DNA of 64,000 nt from Pogonophryne albipinna (GCA_028583405.1 CM053264.1:12047287-12111286), one strand, 5' to 3'; shown: positions 35,911 through 46,438, numbered from the stretch's first letter. The notes: a model not told the origin generated them from the sequence alone. Numbers and translations: made by a program.

Positions 35911-38900
35911 ATGCCTGGGAGGGTAGATGATTTTGTGGCTAGGCCAACGGTCGACTTGTTGGGCTTGTGCACTAAGGAGGAATTATCGGGGATAGCAGAG
36001 CATTACGGTGTCAGGCTTGCCCCGAGCATGAAAAAGCAGCAGCAGCGGTTAGCGCTGGTGGAGGCTTTGACCGCCAAGGAGGTTATAGAGTGCTCTGTGG
36101 GCAAACCTGAGGAGGAGGAGGTAGTCACATGTGACCCGGTTTCGGAGAACCAGGTTTTGCTGAGGAAGATGGAACTAGAATTTAAATTCGAGCAGCTGAG
36201 ACATGCAGAGCGGTTATGCGCTCGGGAAGCGGAGGAGGCAGAACGTAGGCGCGTGCATGAGCTTGAGCTTGGAAGGCTTGGGGTAGAGGTGCGGGCAGTG
36301 CATCTTGAAGCTAGGTTCGATGTTACTAGGCACCTACGTCTGGTCCCGCAATTTTCAGAGAAGGATGTTGACAAATATTTTTCTATGTTCGAAAATATAG
36401 CCACAACCCTGAAATGGCCTAATGACCAGTGGACATTACTTCTCCAGAGCGCACTCACCGGGAAAGCACAACACGTTTACGCGTCACTTTGCCCAAACAC
36501 CCAGGATTACGCCGTGGTGAAGGCGGCTATCCTTAGGGCTTACGAACTTGTGCCGGAGGCGTATAGGCAGAGGTTTCGCGCCCTTAGAAAGAACAATGCG
36601 CAGACCTACGTGGAGTTTGCTTACGAGAAGGAGCTGGTGTTTGATCGTTGGTGCGCGTCGGAGAAGGTGGACACTATGGCTAGGATGCGGGAACTCGTGC
36701 TTCTTGAGGAGTTTAAGTCCTATTGTTTGCCCGATAATGTGGCGATGTACATTAATGAACATAAGGTGACTGAGTGCTCGGTGGCTGCGAGCCTTGCGGA
36801 TGAGTTCGTGTTGACGCACAAAGTGCTCTTTGACAGACCTAATTATCCCGTGCGCAGTGTGGAGAGTAGACCGAGGTGGAGCTTGGGTGACAGGCCTGTG
36901 GCCTCTGGCGGTGGCAGTGTGGGCGAGGTGGCTGAGCGGGGAATGAGGGGAGAAATGCGTGAGTGTTTCCACTGTGGGAAAAAAGGCCACATAAAGGAGA
37001 ACTGTTTTGCCCTTACCCGTCCCAGTAAACAAATATCGTTGGTAATGAGACCCACACACACATCTCTGAGTAGGGATGCCCAAAGGGGTGAGGATATGAA
37101 AGCTTACTTACCGTTCATCAGTGAGGGGTTTGTATCCTTGTCCGGTGAAGGGGTGAAGGTTCCTGTGACCATATTAAGGGATACGGCTGCGTCCCAGTCA
37201 TTTATTCGGAGAGATGTGCTGCCTTTTGACAGTGGTTCAGAGGTGGATGCTGGGATAACTGTCAGGGGTTTTGGGATGCATGTCATGAAAGTTCCGCTTC
37301 ACACTATCCATCTTACATCTGAGTTGGTGTCGGGGTCAGTGGTAATTGGGGTGGAAAATTGCTTTCCTGTCGAGGGCGTGTCATTAATCCTCGGGAATGA
37401 TCTGGCAGGGGGTAGGGTCCTCGTGAAGGCAGATGTGACTTGTGTGCCAGCAGAGTCTGGGGCGGTGGACGTCCTGGCGGATGCGTATCCAAGGGTGTTC
37501 TCCTCATGTGCAGTCACGCGGGCCATGGTTGTTAAGGCTCTGGCCGAGGAAAAGGACGACGTGGACTTGTTTGATACCATCATAGCGACTGTGAACGGGG
37601 TGCCTGAGGGTCGTGACCCACTTATGAATAATCCCCAGGGGGCAGTACCACGGGAGCCTGAGATGGAGGGGCCGCTCCCGGGACAACCCGACTTGTGGTC
37701 ATCGTCTCAGCTTGTTCCTGAAATTGCCCCTCTTGAATGTGATGCTGCTCTTCCATCTATTCCAGCCGGTCTCAGCCCTTTACTGCCCTCTACTTCCTCG
37801 TGTGAGTCTGCCAGTAGCGCGGCTGGGTTTTCTTTTGCTCGCGAGGAGCTTATCGCGGAACAGGGTAGAGATCCAAGCCTGTCAGGTCTCTTTGCGAACA
37901 CTGTGGGAGTGGGAGAGAGTGAGGTTTCTAAAAGTTGCTATATTCTGAGGGATGGGGTATTGCTGCGTAAATGGTCTCCTAGCCTCGACGCGTCAGCAGA
38001 GAATGATTGGAATGTGGTGACGCAGGTTGTGGTTCCGTTTAGATACCGTCACGATATTCTGTGTTTGGCTCACGATCACAGGCTCGCAGGACATCTGGGG
38101 GTCAATAAGACATATGATAGAGTGCTGCATCAATTTTTTTGGCCAGGGTTGAAACGGGATGTGGTGCAGCACTGCAGGGGGTGTTCAACGTGTCAGGTGG
38201 TGGGTAAACCTAACGGGGTCATTCCACCGGCGCCACTCTACCCTATCCCGGCAGTGGGGGAACCTTTTGAGAGGGTTATCATTGATTGTGTGGGTCCACT
38301 CCCTAGAACCAAGGCAGGTAATAACTATCTTTTGACCATTATGTGTGCCAACACACGGTTTCCGGAAGCGATTCCACTGAAACGGATAACGGCCAAAACA
38401 GTGTCACAGGCCTTGGTGAGGTTTTTCTCCGTTTTTGGTTTGCCTCGCGTGGTACAGTCCGACCAAGGTACGAATTTTTTATCCCGCATCTTCTCGCAGG
38501 TTTTAAAGCAGCTGGATATATCGCATAGTTTCTCTAGCCCATATCATCCACAATCCCAGGGGGCTTTGGAAAGGTTCCACTCCACGCTAAAAACAATGCT
38601 TCGGGCGTTCTGTCGTGACACGAAGGACGACTGGGATGAAGGGGTTCATTTAATGTTGTTTGCCGCAAGGGAGGTGGTGCAGGAATCTTTGGGATTCAGT
38701 CCTGCAGAGCTGGTATTTGCGCATTCGGTTCGGGGGCCGCTTAAGCTGTTGAGGGAGAAGTGGTTGGGGGAAAGCGAGCCGAAGAACCTGTTAGACTATG
38801 TCTGTGGCTTTAGGGAGAAGCTGAAGAGAGCATGTGAACTAGCGAGGACAAATCTGAGTGACACACAGGGGAGGATGAAGGGCTGGTATGACAGGAAGGC

Positions 38901-40710
38901 CCGGGATAGAACGTTTGCGCCAGGGGAGAGGGTTTTAGTGTTGTTGCCTGTCCCAGGCTCCAGCTTACAAGCACGGTTTAGTGGGCCGTACCTGGTTAGA
39001 GAGAAAGTAGGGGATTTGGACTACCTGATCGAGACACCGGATCGTGGGCGGAAGACTCGCTTGTGTCATGTTAATATGATTAAGCCATATCATGTGAGGG
39101 AGCCACTGGTGAATCCTATTGACAGTATTGTTGTTCCCTCTGCGAGTGTGTCCACTGTGCCGGTGTCAGTTTGTATGTTGGCCCCATCTAGCGTTGATGA
39201 GAGTAATGACAATCTTTGTTTTTCAGAGGGGGTTGGAGAACTAGAAGATGACGTCATTATTCCGTCCAAGGCGGTCGTGGAGGGACGGTTGACAAACACT
39301 GAGTCATTGATCACTCTTGATTGTCATCTTGGCCATTTATCAACAACGCAGCGAGATGATATCAGGGGTTTGGTTGGGTCTCATTGTGAGCTGTTCTCCG
39401 ATATTCCTTCGCACACTAACGTATTACAACATGACATCGATGTGGCGGAGGCATTACCCATTAAACAGCACGCGTATCGCGTGAATCCACATAAGCGGGC
39501 GCGGTTACAGAAAGAGGTGGAATACATGCTCGCTAACAATATCGCTGAGCCCAGTTTCAGCCCATGGAGCTCGCCGTGCTTATTGGTTGATAAGTCAGAC
39601 AAGACAGATAGGTTTTGTACGGATTTTCGCCAGGTAAATAACGTGACTAGGCCTGATAGTTTTCCATTGCCCAGAATGGAGGACTGTGTCGACAGGGTGG
39701 GGAGTGCGTCTTCTGTAACCAAGCTGGATTTGCTGAAAGGATACTGGCAGGTGCCGCTTACGGATCGCGCTAAACTAATTTCTGTGTTCGTGACACCTGA
39801 CAGTTTCCTGCAATATACGGTAATGCCGTTTGGTATGCGCAACGCGCCTGCGACTTTCCAGAGACTGGTGAATCGTGTGCTGTCGGGCGTAGCTAATTGT
39901 GAGGCCTACCTCGATGACCTCGTCATCTATTCTGACGATTGGGAGGGGCACATGGTTAGTTTGCGGGAGGTTTTTGACCGGCTTGGTCAGGCAAACTTGA
40001 CCCTAAACCTGGCCAAGTGCGAGTTTGGCAGGGCGACCGTCACCTATCTTGGCAAGGTAGTGGGGCGGGGTGAGGTCCGCCCTGTCCACTCCAAGGTGGA
40101 GGCGATACTTGGCTTTCCAGAGCCTGCTACACGTCGGGACCTCCGGTGTTTTCTGGGGATGACGGGGTATTATAGGGGTTTTTGCAGAAATTTCTCAGCG
40201 GTAGCTTCTCCCCTCACGGATCTCTTGAGCCCAAAGATCCCATTTCAGTGGACGCCTAGGTGCACTTTTGCGTTTCAGCAATTAAAGTCCATCCTGGTCA
40301 GTGCCCCTGTCCTCGTAGCGCCTGTGTTCACAAAGCCTTTCAAGTTGGCTGTGGATGCTAGTGAGCTGGGCGCAGGCGCGGTGCTTCTGCAGGACGATGA
40401 CGGGGGTATCGAACATCCGGTGTCGTATTTTTCTAAAAAGTTTAATATACACCAGCGGCGCTATTCGACAATTGAAAAGGAGGCATTGGCCTTGATTTTG
40501 GCTCTCTCCCATTTCGAGGTATATGTCGGTTCATCCCAGGTACCGATTAAAATATACACCGACCACAACCCGTTGGTCTTTATAGGCAGGATGCGGAATT
40601 CGAACCAGCGGCTAATGCGCTGGAGCCTTTTCCTGCAGGCCTTTGATGTTGACGTGGTTCACGTCAAGGGCAAGGACAATGTGTTGGCTGACGCGCTATC
40701 ACGGCTTTAG
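35911..40710 (+). CDS. Gag-Pol polyprotein with integrase upstream of reverse transcriptase
   Basis: 1599 aa, uninterrupted. Gag occupies about 1-370 and ends with one CCHC knuckle, CFHCGKKGHIKENC (352-365). The protease region has DTAAS at 424 in place of the usual D-T/S-G. Integrase follows: an HHCC zinc module from His 721 through CxxC, and a catalytic triad Asp 792, Asp 851, Glu 887 (D-35-E), with SDQGTNF at 850-856. A GPYLV-type C-terminal module lies near 1030. Only then comes reverse transcriptase, with FCTDFRQVN, PFGMRNAPATF and YLDD at 1333-1336, and RNase H with VDASELGAGAVL (Asp 1482) ending ADALSRL. Sequence motifs are Ty3/gypsy type but the order is that of Ty1/copia, which is the published hallmark of Gmr1-like elements of deuterostomes. 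No frameshift separates gag and pol. The start is the first Met after the leader. Confidence 0.93.
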   Translation: MPGRVDDFVARPTVDLLGLCTKEELSGIAEHYGVRLAPSMKKQQQRLALVEALTAKEVIECSVGKPEEEEVVTCDPVSENQVLLRKMELEFKFEQLRHAERLCAREAEEAERRRVHELELGRLGVEVRAVHLEARFDVTRHLRLVPQFSEKDVDKYFSMFENIATTLKWPNDQWTLLLQSALTGKAQHVYASLCPNTQDYAVVKAAILRAYELVPEAYRQRFRALRKNNAQTYVEFAYEKELVFDRWCASEKVDTMARMRELVLLEEFKSYCLPDNVAMYINEHKVTECSVAASLADEFVLTHKVLFDRPNYPVRSVESRPRWSLGDRPVASGGGSVGEVAERGMRGEMRECFHCGKKGHIKENCFALTRPSKQISLVMRPTHTSLSRDAQRGEDMKAYLPFISEGFVSLSGEGVKVPVTILRDTAASQSFIRRDVLPFDSGSEVDAGITVRGFGMHVMKVPLHTIHLTSELVSGSVVIGVENCFPVEGVSLILGNDLAGGRVLVKADVTCVPAESGAVDVLADAYPRVFSSCAVTRAMVVKALAEEKDDVDLFDTIIATVNGVPEGRDPLMNNPQGAVPREPEMEGPLPGQPDLWSSSQLVPEIAPLECDAALPSIPAGLSPLLPSTSSCESASSAAGFSFAREELIAEQGRDPSLSGLFANTVGVGESEVSKSCYILRDGVLLRKWSPSLDASAENDWNVVTQVVVPFRYRHDILCLAHDHRLAGHLGVNKTYDRVLHQFFWPGLKRDVVQHCRGCSTCQVVGKPNGVIPPAPLYPIPAVGEPFERVIIDCVGPLPRTKAGNNYLLTIMCANTRFPEAIPLKRITAKTVSQALVRFFSVFGLPRVVQSDQGTNFLSRIFSQVLKQLDISHSFSSPYHPQSQGALERFHSTLKTMLRAFCRDTKDDWDEGVHLMLFAAREVVQESLGFSPAELVFAHSVRGPLKLLREKWLGESEPKNLLDYVCGFREKLKRACELARTNLSDTQGRMKGWYDRKARDRTFAPGERVLVLLPVPGSSLQARFSGPYLVREKVGDLDYLIETPDRGRKTRLCHVNMIKPYHVREPLVNPIDSIVVPSASVSTVPVSVCMLAPSSVDESNDNLCFSEGVGELEDDVIIPSKAVVEGRLTNTESLITLDCHLGHLSTTQRDDIRGLVGSHCELFSDIPSHTNVLQHDIDVAEALPIKQHAYRVNPHKRARLQKEVEYMLANNIAEPSFSPWSSPCLLVDKSDKTDRFCTDFRQVNNVTRPDSFPLPRMEDCVDRVGSASSVTKLDLLKGYWQVPLTDRAKLISVFVTPDSFLQYTVMPFGMRNAPATFQRLVNRVLSGVANCEAYLDDLVIYSDDWEGHMVSLREVFDRLGQANLTLNLAKCEFGRATVTYLGKVVGRGEVRPVHSKVEAILGFPEPATRRDLRCFLGMTGYYRGFCRNFSAVASPLTDLLSPKIPFQWTPRCTFAFQQLKSILVSAPVLVAPVFTKPFKLAVDASELGAGAVLLQDDDGGIEHPVSYFSKKFNIHQRRYSTIEKEALALILALSHFEVYVGSSQVPIKIYTDHNPLVFIGRMRNSNQRLMRWSLFLQAFDVDVVHVKGKDNVLADALSRL

Positions 40711-40900
40711 TCGGGGGGGGGGTGCTATTTATCCATGGGGTGGTGTGGGGTTTATGGCCGTCCATATCGGTGCTGTTAGTACAATTCGTTTTTTTCTTTT
40801 ATTTGTGCTGACAGTATTATTGTTTCTTGTGTCCTTCTTCTGTTTATGTTCATTCCCCCATTTCGCCTTGGGGTTATGGACATAAAGTTGGGTGTGGGGG
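40711..40900 (+). other. Short 3' untranslated part and polypurine tract
   Basis: 190 bp from the stop codon to the 3' LTR, ending in GGGTGTGGGGG, the likely plus-strand primer. No envelope-like frame. Confidence 0.7.
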
Positions 40901-41262
40901 TGTTATGTGTTTGTGCCCTGATCAGGCGCTCCTGGTGTGATGTGTCATGTCTAGCTGTAGTTTCCTGGTATGGTTTTGTAGTCCTTGTCGTTTCCCCTCC
41001 AGGTGTACCCACTGGTAATTAACCCAGGTGTGTCTTGTCTCGTCATTACCTCCTGCATAAGTATTCTGCCTTCCCCTTTGTCCAGGGCTGATCCTGTCTG
41101 TGCAGTATGTGTTCTTGTCTGCTTACTTGATATTCCCTTTGTTCAAACCTGGTGGTAACTATTGATTAAATTCTTACTTTTGATTACTTCGGCTACCGTC
41201 TCCTTTGTTATGTTGCCTTGACTCGACATTGAGCCTGCTGAACAGTCGAGGGTAGCGTAATA
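40901..41262 (+). repeat. 3' LTR
   Basis: 362 bp, 361 identical to the 5' LTR. Followed by the ATAGG duplicate. Confidence 0.95.
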
Positions 41263-41542
41263 ATAGGTCTTACACTCAACTTAACAAACCACTTGTGTTT
41301 TGTTTATACTGTAAATATAGAAAAACCTAAAATATGAAGCATTTTCATTGTGGGTTATACAAGAATATAATTAATTATATTTGATTATAACTAACTTTCG
41401 CATAATATGAGTGAATCAATGTTGAAATATGGTTAGGCAGAAATATTGAATCCATGTTGAAACCCCGACATTGAAATTAAACAGAAAGCGCAAATTGTTT
41501 TAATGTTGAATAAACGTTGGACTTTCAACCATAACTGACACT
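41263..41542. other. AT-rich spacer, lead-in to minisatellite
   Basis: No gene. From about 41490 the wording TAATGTTGAATAAACG begins to resemble the minisatellite that follows. Confidence 0.45.
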
Positions 41543-41762
41543 ATCAATGTTGATTCAACCATCATCTAAATAGGAATCTACATGCACATTTTTGGTTGAT
41601 TTTACATTGAATCAATGTTAGGAATCGACATTGATTCAACCATCATCCAAATGGGAATCTACATGTAAATTGTAGTTGATTTTATATTGAATCAGTGTTA
41701 GGAATCAATATTGATTCAACCATCATCATCTAAATGGGAATCTAAATGTAAAACTTACATTA
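41543..41762 (+). repeat. ~80-bp minisatellite, about 2.7 units
   Basis: TGATTCAACCATCATC recurs at 41551, 41632 and 41712 (spacing 81 and 80). Each unit also carries GGGAATCTACATG and TTGAATCAATGTTAGG. It is the left neighbour of the L1 insertion. Confidence 0.88.
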
Positions 41763-41960
41763 AAATATTCAACTTTTCTAAGCATACTGTAACACATTAA
41801 AAAAGTGAATGTTGACTTCCGGAATGAAGAGTGAGGAGTAGACGTGTTTTCCTCCGCTCCCTCGCTTCCAACTTTTTTATTAGGTAGAAACCTCATTACT
41901 CACTTCATACTTACACTAGTCGATGCATAACAACTGAGCAACTTTATACCTTAAGGAGAC

Positions 41961-42392
41961 ATGCCCGCAAAACAAGTCAAGAAAGACTCTTTGCCTACGG
42001 AGAAAGTCGCTACTAGCGACGTTAGCATGGAGGCGCTAACCAGCTTGTTGGAGAGCCATAAAGTGTCTCTCTCAACGGAATTCAAAACTGTCATCGCCGC
42101 ATTCGAGTCCAAAATTGATCTGGTTCATGCGACTATCTCTGATCATGGGCAGCGTATTACCTCTTTGGAGTCGAATGCGGATTTGGTCGACGGGCGCCTG
42201 TCGACTTTGGAAGCTACATGCGCGGAGCTAGCCGCTAGCAATGCTAAGCTGCGGGCGAAAACTGCAGACCTCGAGGCCCGCAGCCGCCACAATAATATCC
42301 GCATCATTGGTCTCCCGGAGTCGATTGAGGGCCCGCGACCAACCGCCTTCTTCTCCGACCTACTACCCCAGCTTCTGGGGGACCAAATCCTG
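41961..42392 (+). pseudogene. L1/Tx1 ORF1, truncated: coiled coil and start of RRM
   Basis: About 144 residues from MPAKQVKKDS. A heptad-like coiled coil runs over about 25-110, then DLEARSRHNNIRIIGLPE marks the start of the RNA-recognition domain of L1 ORF1 proteins (transposase 22 family). The homologous text stops near LLPQLLGDQIL; the remaining RRM and C-terminal domain are absent. ORF1p normally forms trimers and coats LINE RNA. Confidence 0.8.
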
Positions 42393-42394
42393 AT

Positions 42395-42943
42395 GTGGGA
42401 CTAAACGGTCCCATTAACTTCACCGACCTCCGCACAGTCCACGCAGATAATGCGAAGAGGTTTCAGGACATAGGCAACCGCCAAAGAGTGAGTGATTTCA
42501 TGTGTCACAACACTGCAACTGCAGACAAATTTTATGCCAATAATCCTTCTTTGAAGGAGGCTGCGGAAATACGGCTGCTCTTCACAGAGTCACTGCAAGC
42601 AGCGGCAGCAGCAGCAGCATCAGGGGGGAGTGAAGACAACTTCGGGGACATTGACATTGACAGTGACAGCTCTGGAGAGGTGCATAGCCCCACTCCCTAC
42701 CAAGACTCCCCCGATGCCGAGACGTCAGACGAAGAATTCTACTTAAACTTCAACGCTTGGAGAGTGGCGAAGAGGGAACAGTCAATGGCCGAACACAGTC
42801 CCTCAGACATGGGTGAAGAGAGGGTGCCATACTCTGCACCAACTTCACCCGATACGGACAATGTTACCAGTGCACAAGCCACTGACCAACTTGTAAATAT
42901 GGAATGTGTTGTTCAACTCAGTCCCCTTGTGCTGGATGAGTGA
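42395..42943 (+). CDS. C-terminal frame resembling tyrosine-recombinase transposon proteins
   Basis: 182 codons with no natural start. Residues about 8-60 read FTDLRTVHADNAKRF, then MCHNTATADKFYANNP. This resembles the terminal helices of tyrosine recombinases of Crypton-like elements, where an H-x-T-A-x-x-F-Y segment carries the nucleophilic Tyr. The rest is acidic and low-complexity (poly-Ala, Asp/Ser/Glu). AATAAA at 43013 follows the stop. The upstream catalytic Arg/His part is not present, because the frame abuts the broken L1 ORF1, so this is a 5'-truncated piece. The family call is tentative, from motif resemblance only. Confidence 0.4.
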   Translation: MGLNGPINFTDLRTVHADNAKRFQDIGNRQRVSDFMCHNTATADKFYANNPSLKEAAEIRLLFTESLQAAAAAAASGGSEDNFGDIDIDSDSSGEVHSPTPYQDSPDAETSDEEFYLNFNAWRVAKREQSMAEHSPSDMGEERVPYSAPTSPDTDNVTSAQATDQLVNMECVVQLSPLVLDE

Positions 42944-43061
42944 ATAATGTTAGCATGTTATAAAGCGACCATGTCAATGTATATAGTTCTGTAATGCATG
43001 TTTATTTATTGTAATAAAGTTTGTTAAAATTACTTACTTGGTCCTCTTTTTTAAAAACTAT

Positions 43062-43560
43062 TACACCCTAGTTGAGTTGGTACCGGATAATGGGAGTGGA
43101 GAATGATGAGTTGGTACCGGATAATTGGAGCGGAACAAGTGACAATAGTGAGTAGCATGAGAGGGAAGGTAAAGCAATATGCTGAAAATAAGGGTGTTTT
43201 CCCCTTTAAGGTCCCCAGGGGCACGAGGTTCTGGTGGTGTGCATGGAGGGGTGCTCAAGTGTTGGAGGATGTGTAAGGCAGAGGAGGGTAAGAAAAAGTT
43301 AAAGTGTGAACCTCCAGCAGGGCAGGTGGGGCTGTGAATAAAGCCGAATATGGATGCTGGTGGGCGGACTGTAAAGCACCACACAATCCACCACCTTTAA
43401 GTGTTACCAGGGCCATGAGAACATCCTCCGCAGGAGGGTGGGTGGGGCTGTTAATAAGGATGAATATGGATGCTGGTGGGCGGACTGTAAAGCACCGCAA
43501 ACTACACCCCCCCTTTAAGATTACCAGGGGCACGAGGTTCTTGAGGGTGTGATCATCTGG
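43062..43560 (+). repeat. Tandem units of about 31 and 160 bp
   Basis: GAGTTGGTACCGGATAATGG is repeated twice near 43074-43140. Then two longer units carry GAATATGGATGCTGGTGGGC with GGCGGACTGTAAAGCACC (about 43346 and 43462). Confidence 0.75.
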
Positions 43561-43619
43561 GTTTAGTCCGTGGGGGAGTGCTTAAGTTCGGGGGCCCGGG
43601 GACCCACGGTGCGCGAGGT

Positions 43620-45300
43620 TATGGTAGTGTGCCTGTCAGGGAGAGATGCTGGATCACTTTACCCGCCTTGTAAGCCCTTATTCCCGGGTAAAACAATCAA
43701 TGTATTTCCGCCTGCTTTCCTTCAGCACCTACCTGACAGGCACACTACAGTTTGCTCACATCAGGTCGAGATGCTGCAGCTGCTTCGTCCGTGGTTTAGG
43801 GCTCTATGAGCGGCTACAAATAGGTGCTTTTCCGGTATATTTCATGGAAGTCTGAGATAGCCTGTTTGCTCATGTCAGGTCGAGATACTGGAGCACTTTA
43901 CCCTCCTTGTAAGCCCTTATTCCCGGGTAAAACAATCAATGTATTTCCGCCTGCTTTCCTTCAGCACCTACCTGACAGCCAGTTTGCTCACATCAGGTCG
44001 AGATGCTGGAGCTGCCTGTGAGTGTGGGACCCTGCTTACAGCAGTGAACCTGCTGCCGGGGTTACATGGCAATGATTTCTAACCATTATTACCGTTATGG
44101 AGGGGCTGCAGGAAGACTTTACCCGGCTTGTAAGCACTCATTCCGGGGTAATAAAGCCATGTGCCTCACACTGGAGCTCTTTGTAAGCCCTTCTAACCAT
44201 TATTACCGTTATGGAGGGGCTGCAGGAAGACTTTACCCGGCTTGTAAGCACTCATTCCGGGGTAATAAAGCCATGTGCCTCACCCTGGAGCTCTTTGTAA
44301 GCCCTTCTAACCATTATTACCGTTATGGAGGGGCTGCAGGAAGACTTTACCCGGCTTTTAAACACTCATTCCGGGGTAAAACAATCAATGTATTTCCGCC
44401 TGCTTTCCTTCAGCACCTACCTATTTCCGCCTGCTTTCCATCAGCACCTGACAGTCATTTCAAAGGGTTTTAAATCGCTTTTTCACTTTTAAAAACAGCT
44501 TTCGGCCCTGGAAATGATTTCTAACCATTATTACCGTTGTGGAGGGGCTGCAGGAAGACTTTACCCGGCTTTTAAACACTCATTCCGGGGTAATAAAGCC
44601 ATGTGCATCACTCTGGAGCTCTGCCTGTGAGTGTGGGACCCTGCTTACAGCAGTGAACCTGCTGCCGGGGTTACATGGCAATGATTTCTAACCATTATTA
44701 CCGTTATGGAGGGGCTGCAGGAAGACTTTACCCGGCTTTTAAACACTCATTCCGGGGTAAAACAATCAATGTATTTCCGCCTGCTTTCCATCAGCACCTG
44801 ACAGTCATTTCAAAGGGTTTTAAATCGTTTTTTCACTTTTAAAAACAGCTTTCTGCCCTGGCAATGATTTCTAACCATTATTACCGTTATGGAGGGGCTG
44901 CAGGAAGACTTTACCCGGCTTGTAAGCACTCATTCCGGGGTAATAAAGCCATGTGCCTCACACTGGAGCTCTTTGTAAGCCCTTCTAACCATTATTACCG
45001 TTATGGAGGGGCTGCAGGAAGACTTTACCCGGCTTGTAAGCACTCATTCCGGGGTAATAAAGCCATGTGCATCACCATGGATCTCTGCCTGTGAGTGTGG
45101 GACCCTGCTTACAGCAGTGAACCTGCTGCCGGGGTTACATGGCAATGATTTCTAACCATTATTACCGTTATGGAGGGCCTGCAGGGAGACTTTACCCGGC
45201 TTGTAAGCACTCATTCCGGGGTAATAAAGCCATGTGCATCACCCTGGAGCTCTGCCTGTGAGTGTGGGACCAGTGACTCTGTAAGCAGCAGCCTGTCAAC
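43620..45300 (+). repeat. Complex tandem array built of ~114-bp and longer composite units
   Basis: AACCATTATTACCGTTATGG recurs at 44081, 44195, 44309 (114-bp steps), and again near 44694, 44875, 44990 and 45157, plus a variant near 44524. Each is followed by GGGGCTGCAGGAAGACTTTA and CATTCCGGGGTAA. An earlier type (43640-44030) uses CTTATTCCCGGGTAAAACAA with GTATTTCCGCCTGCTTTCC. Larger composite units re-use CTGCTTACAGCAGTGAACC (about 44032, 44641, 45107). The 114-bp step is a multiple of three, so one frame stays open across units at 44066-44473; this alone is not evidence of coding. Confidence 0.88.
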
Positions 45301-45620
45301 TCTGGGTGGGATTGAGCGAGGTGCTGGATGGAGCTGCTCTGACATATTCCTGTACATTTCATGAGTCAAATGTGGATGAAATGTTGTTGTAGCTGTTTAG
45401 TCTGTGATTTGGGGCTCTGTGTAGGGCCACAGAGAGGTGCTTTTCCCCGGTGTATTTCATGGAAGTCTGAGATAGCCTCTATTTACAATACTTTCCCCCC
45501 CCTTTCAAACACGTATTCCTGGGTTGAAAAGTCAGGTGCTGCACCACCTGTGCTCTGGGTCTGTATTCACAACCCTTTCCCCGACATTTCAAACAGTTTT
45601 CCGCACGTTTTAAACACTTA
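45301..45620. other. Spacer with a degenerate repeat of 43790-43860
   Basis: Contains TATTTCATGGAAGTCTGAGA, shared with 43838-43857, then unremarkable sequence up to the palindrome cluster. Confidence 0.5.
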
Positions 45621-45627
45621 TTTGCAA

Positions 45628-46006
45628 TGTCCATTTCATGGACACCACTCTATGTATTAATGTCCGTGATATGGACATATTATTCTGTACACGCCACGGA
45701 CAATGATGTCCACTCACTGGACATTAAGCCCCCCGGTGCATTTGTCCTGAATTACGCGAGAAACCCCAAAACTTTAACCTTTTATATCTCTGCGGGGAAA
45801 GCTCGCCCGTCTCCGGTTCTTTTTCCACGTGGAAGGCCCCTGCACTGGCTATCTATGTAGCACCCCAGCTTATTTTTATTTTGCTCTGGGGCCGAACTGC
45901 ATGCCTGTACACTTGGAGTACCGCGACCTGTAGTTAATGTCCACACAGTGGCATGCCTGTACACTTGGAGTACCGCGACCTGTAGTTAATGTCCACACAG
46001 TGGACA
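45628..46006. repeat. Cluster of five TGTCC-N7-GGACA palindromes
   Basis: Inverted pairs at 45628-45644, 45661-45677, 45707-45723 and 45990-46006 are TGTCC(N7)GGACA; three of them extend to TGTCCA/TGGACA. A fifth, at 45938-45953, is TGTCCACACAGTGGCA, with one arm altered. The last two lie in a 52-bp tandem duplication (45900-45951 and 45952-46003). Regular 17-bp dyads look like binding sites for a dimeric protein; none is identified. Confidence 0.8.
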
Positions 46007-46351
<345 letters not shown>

Positions 46352-46438
46352 CTCCCCCCCCCCCAATTTCCTGTTTTCTCTCTCCCCCTCCCCTTTTATT
46401 TTATTCTCTGCTCAGGTTATGCCACAATTTAAAGGACT

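Larger units (their letters stand above)
34937..41262 (+). mobile_element. Complete Gmr1-like LTR retrotransposon (Ty3/gypsy lineage)
   Basis: Two 362-bp LTRs (34937-35298, 40901-41262) begin TGTTATG, end GTAATA and differ at one base. They are flanked by ATAGG (34932-34936, 41263-41267), a 5-bp target duplication. Immediately after the 5' LTR, TGGGGGCTCGTGCC resembles a tRNA-Pro primer site. A G-rich polypurine stretch (GGGTGTGGGGG) precedes the 3' LTR. One open frame encodes gag, protease, integrase, reverse transcriptase and RNase H in that order. There is no envelope frame. The near-identical LTRs indicate a very recent insertion. Confidence 0.95.

Noticed and set aside
36003..37083. Minus-strand frames opposite gag
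   Set aside because: Shadows of the 1599-aa polyprotein; no domain.
44066..44473. Repeat protein with NHYYRYGG-type units
   Set aside because: Open only because the 114-bp satellite unit is a multiple of three. Other array parts are closed and there is no start context.
43620..45300. CRISPR-like array
   Set aside because: Repeat units are long, adjoin one another without unique spacers, and the genome is eukaryotic.
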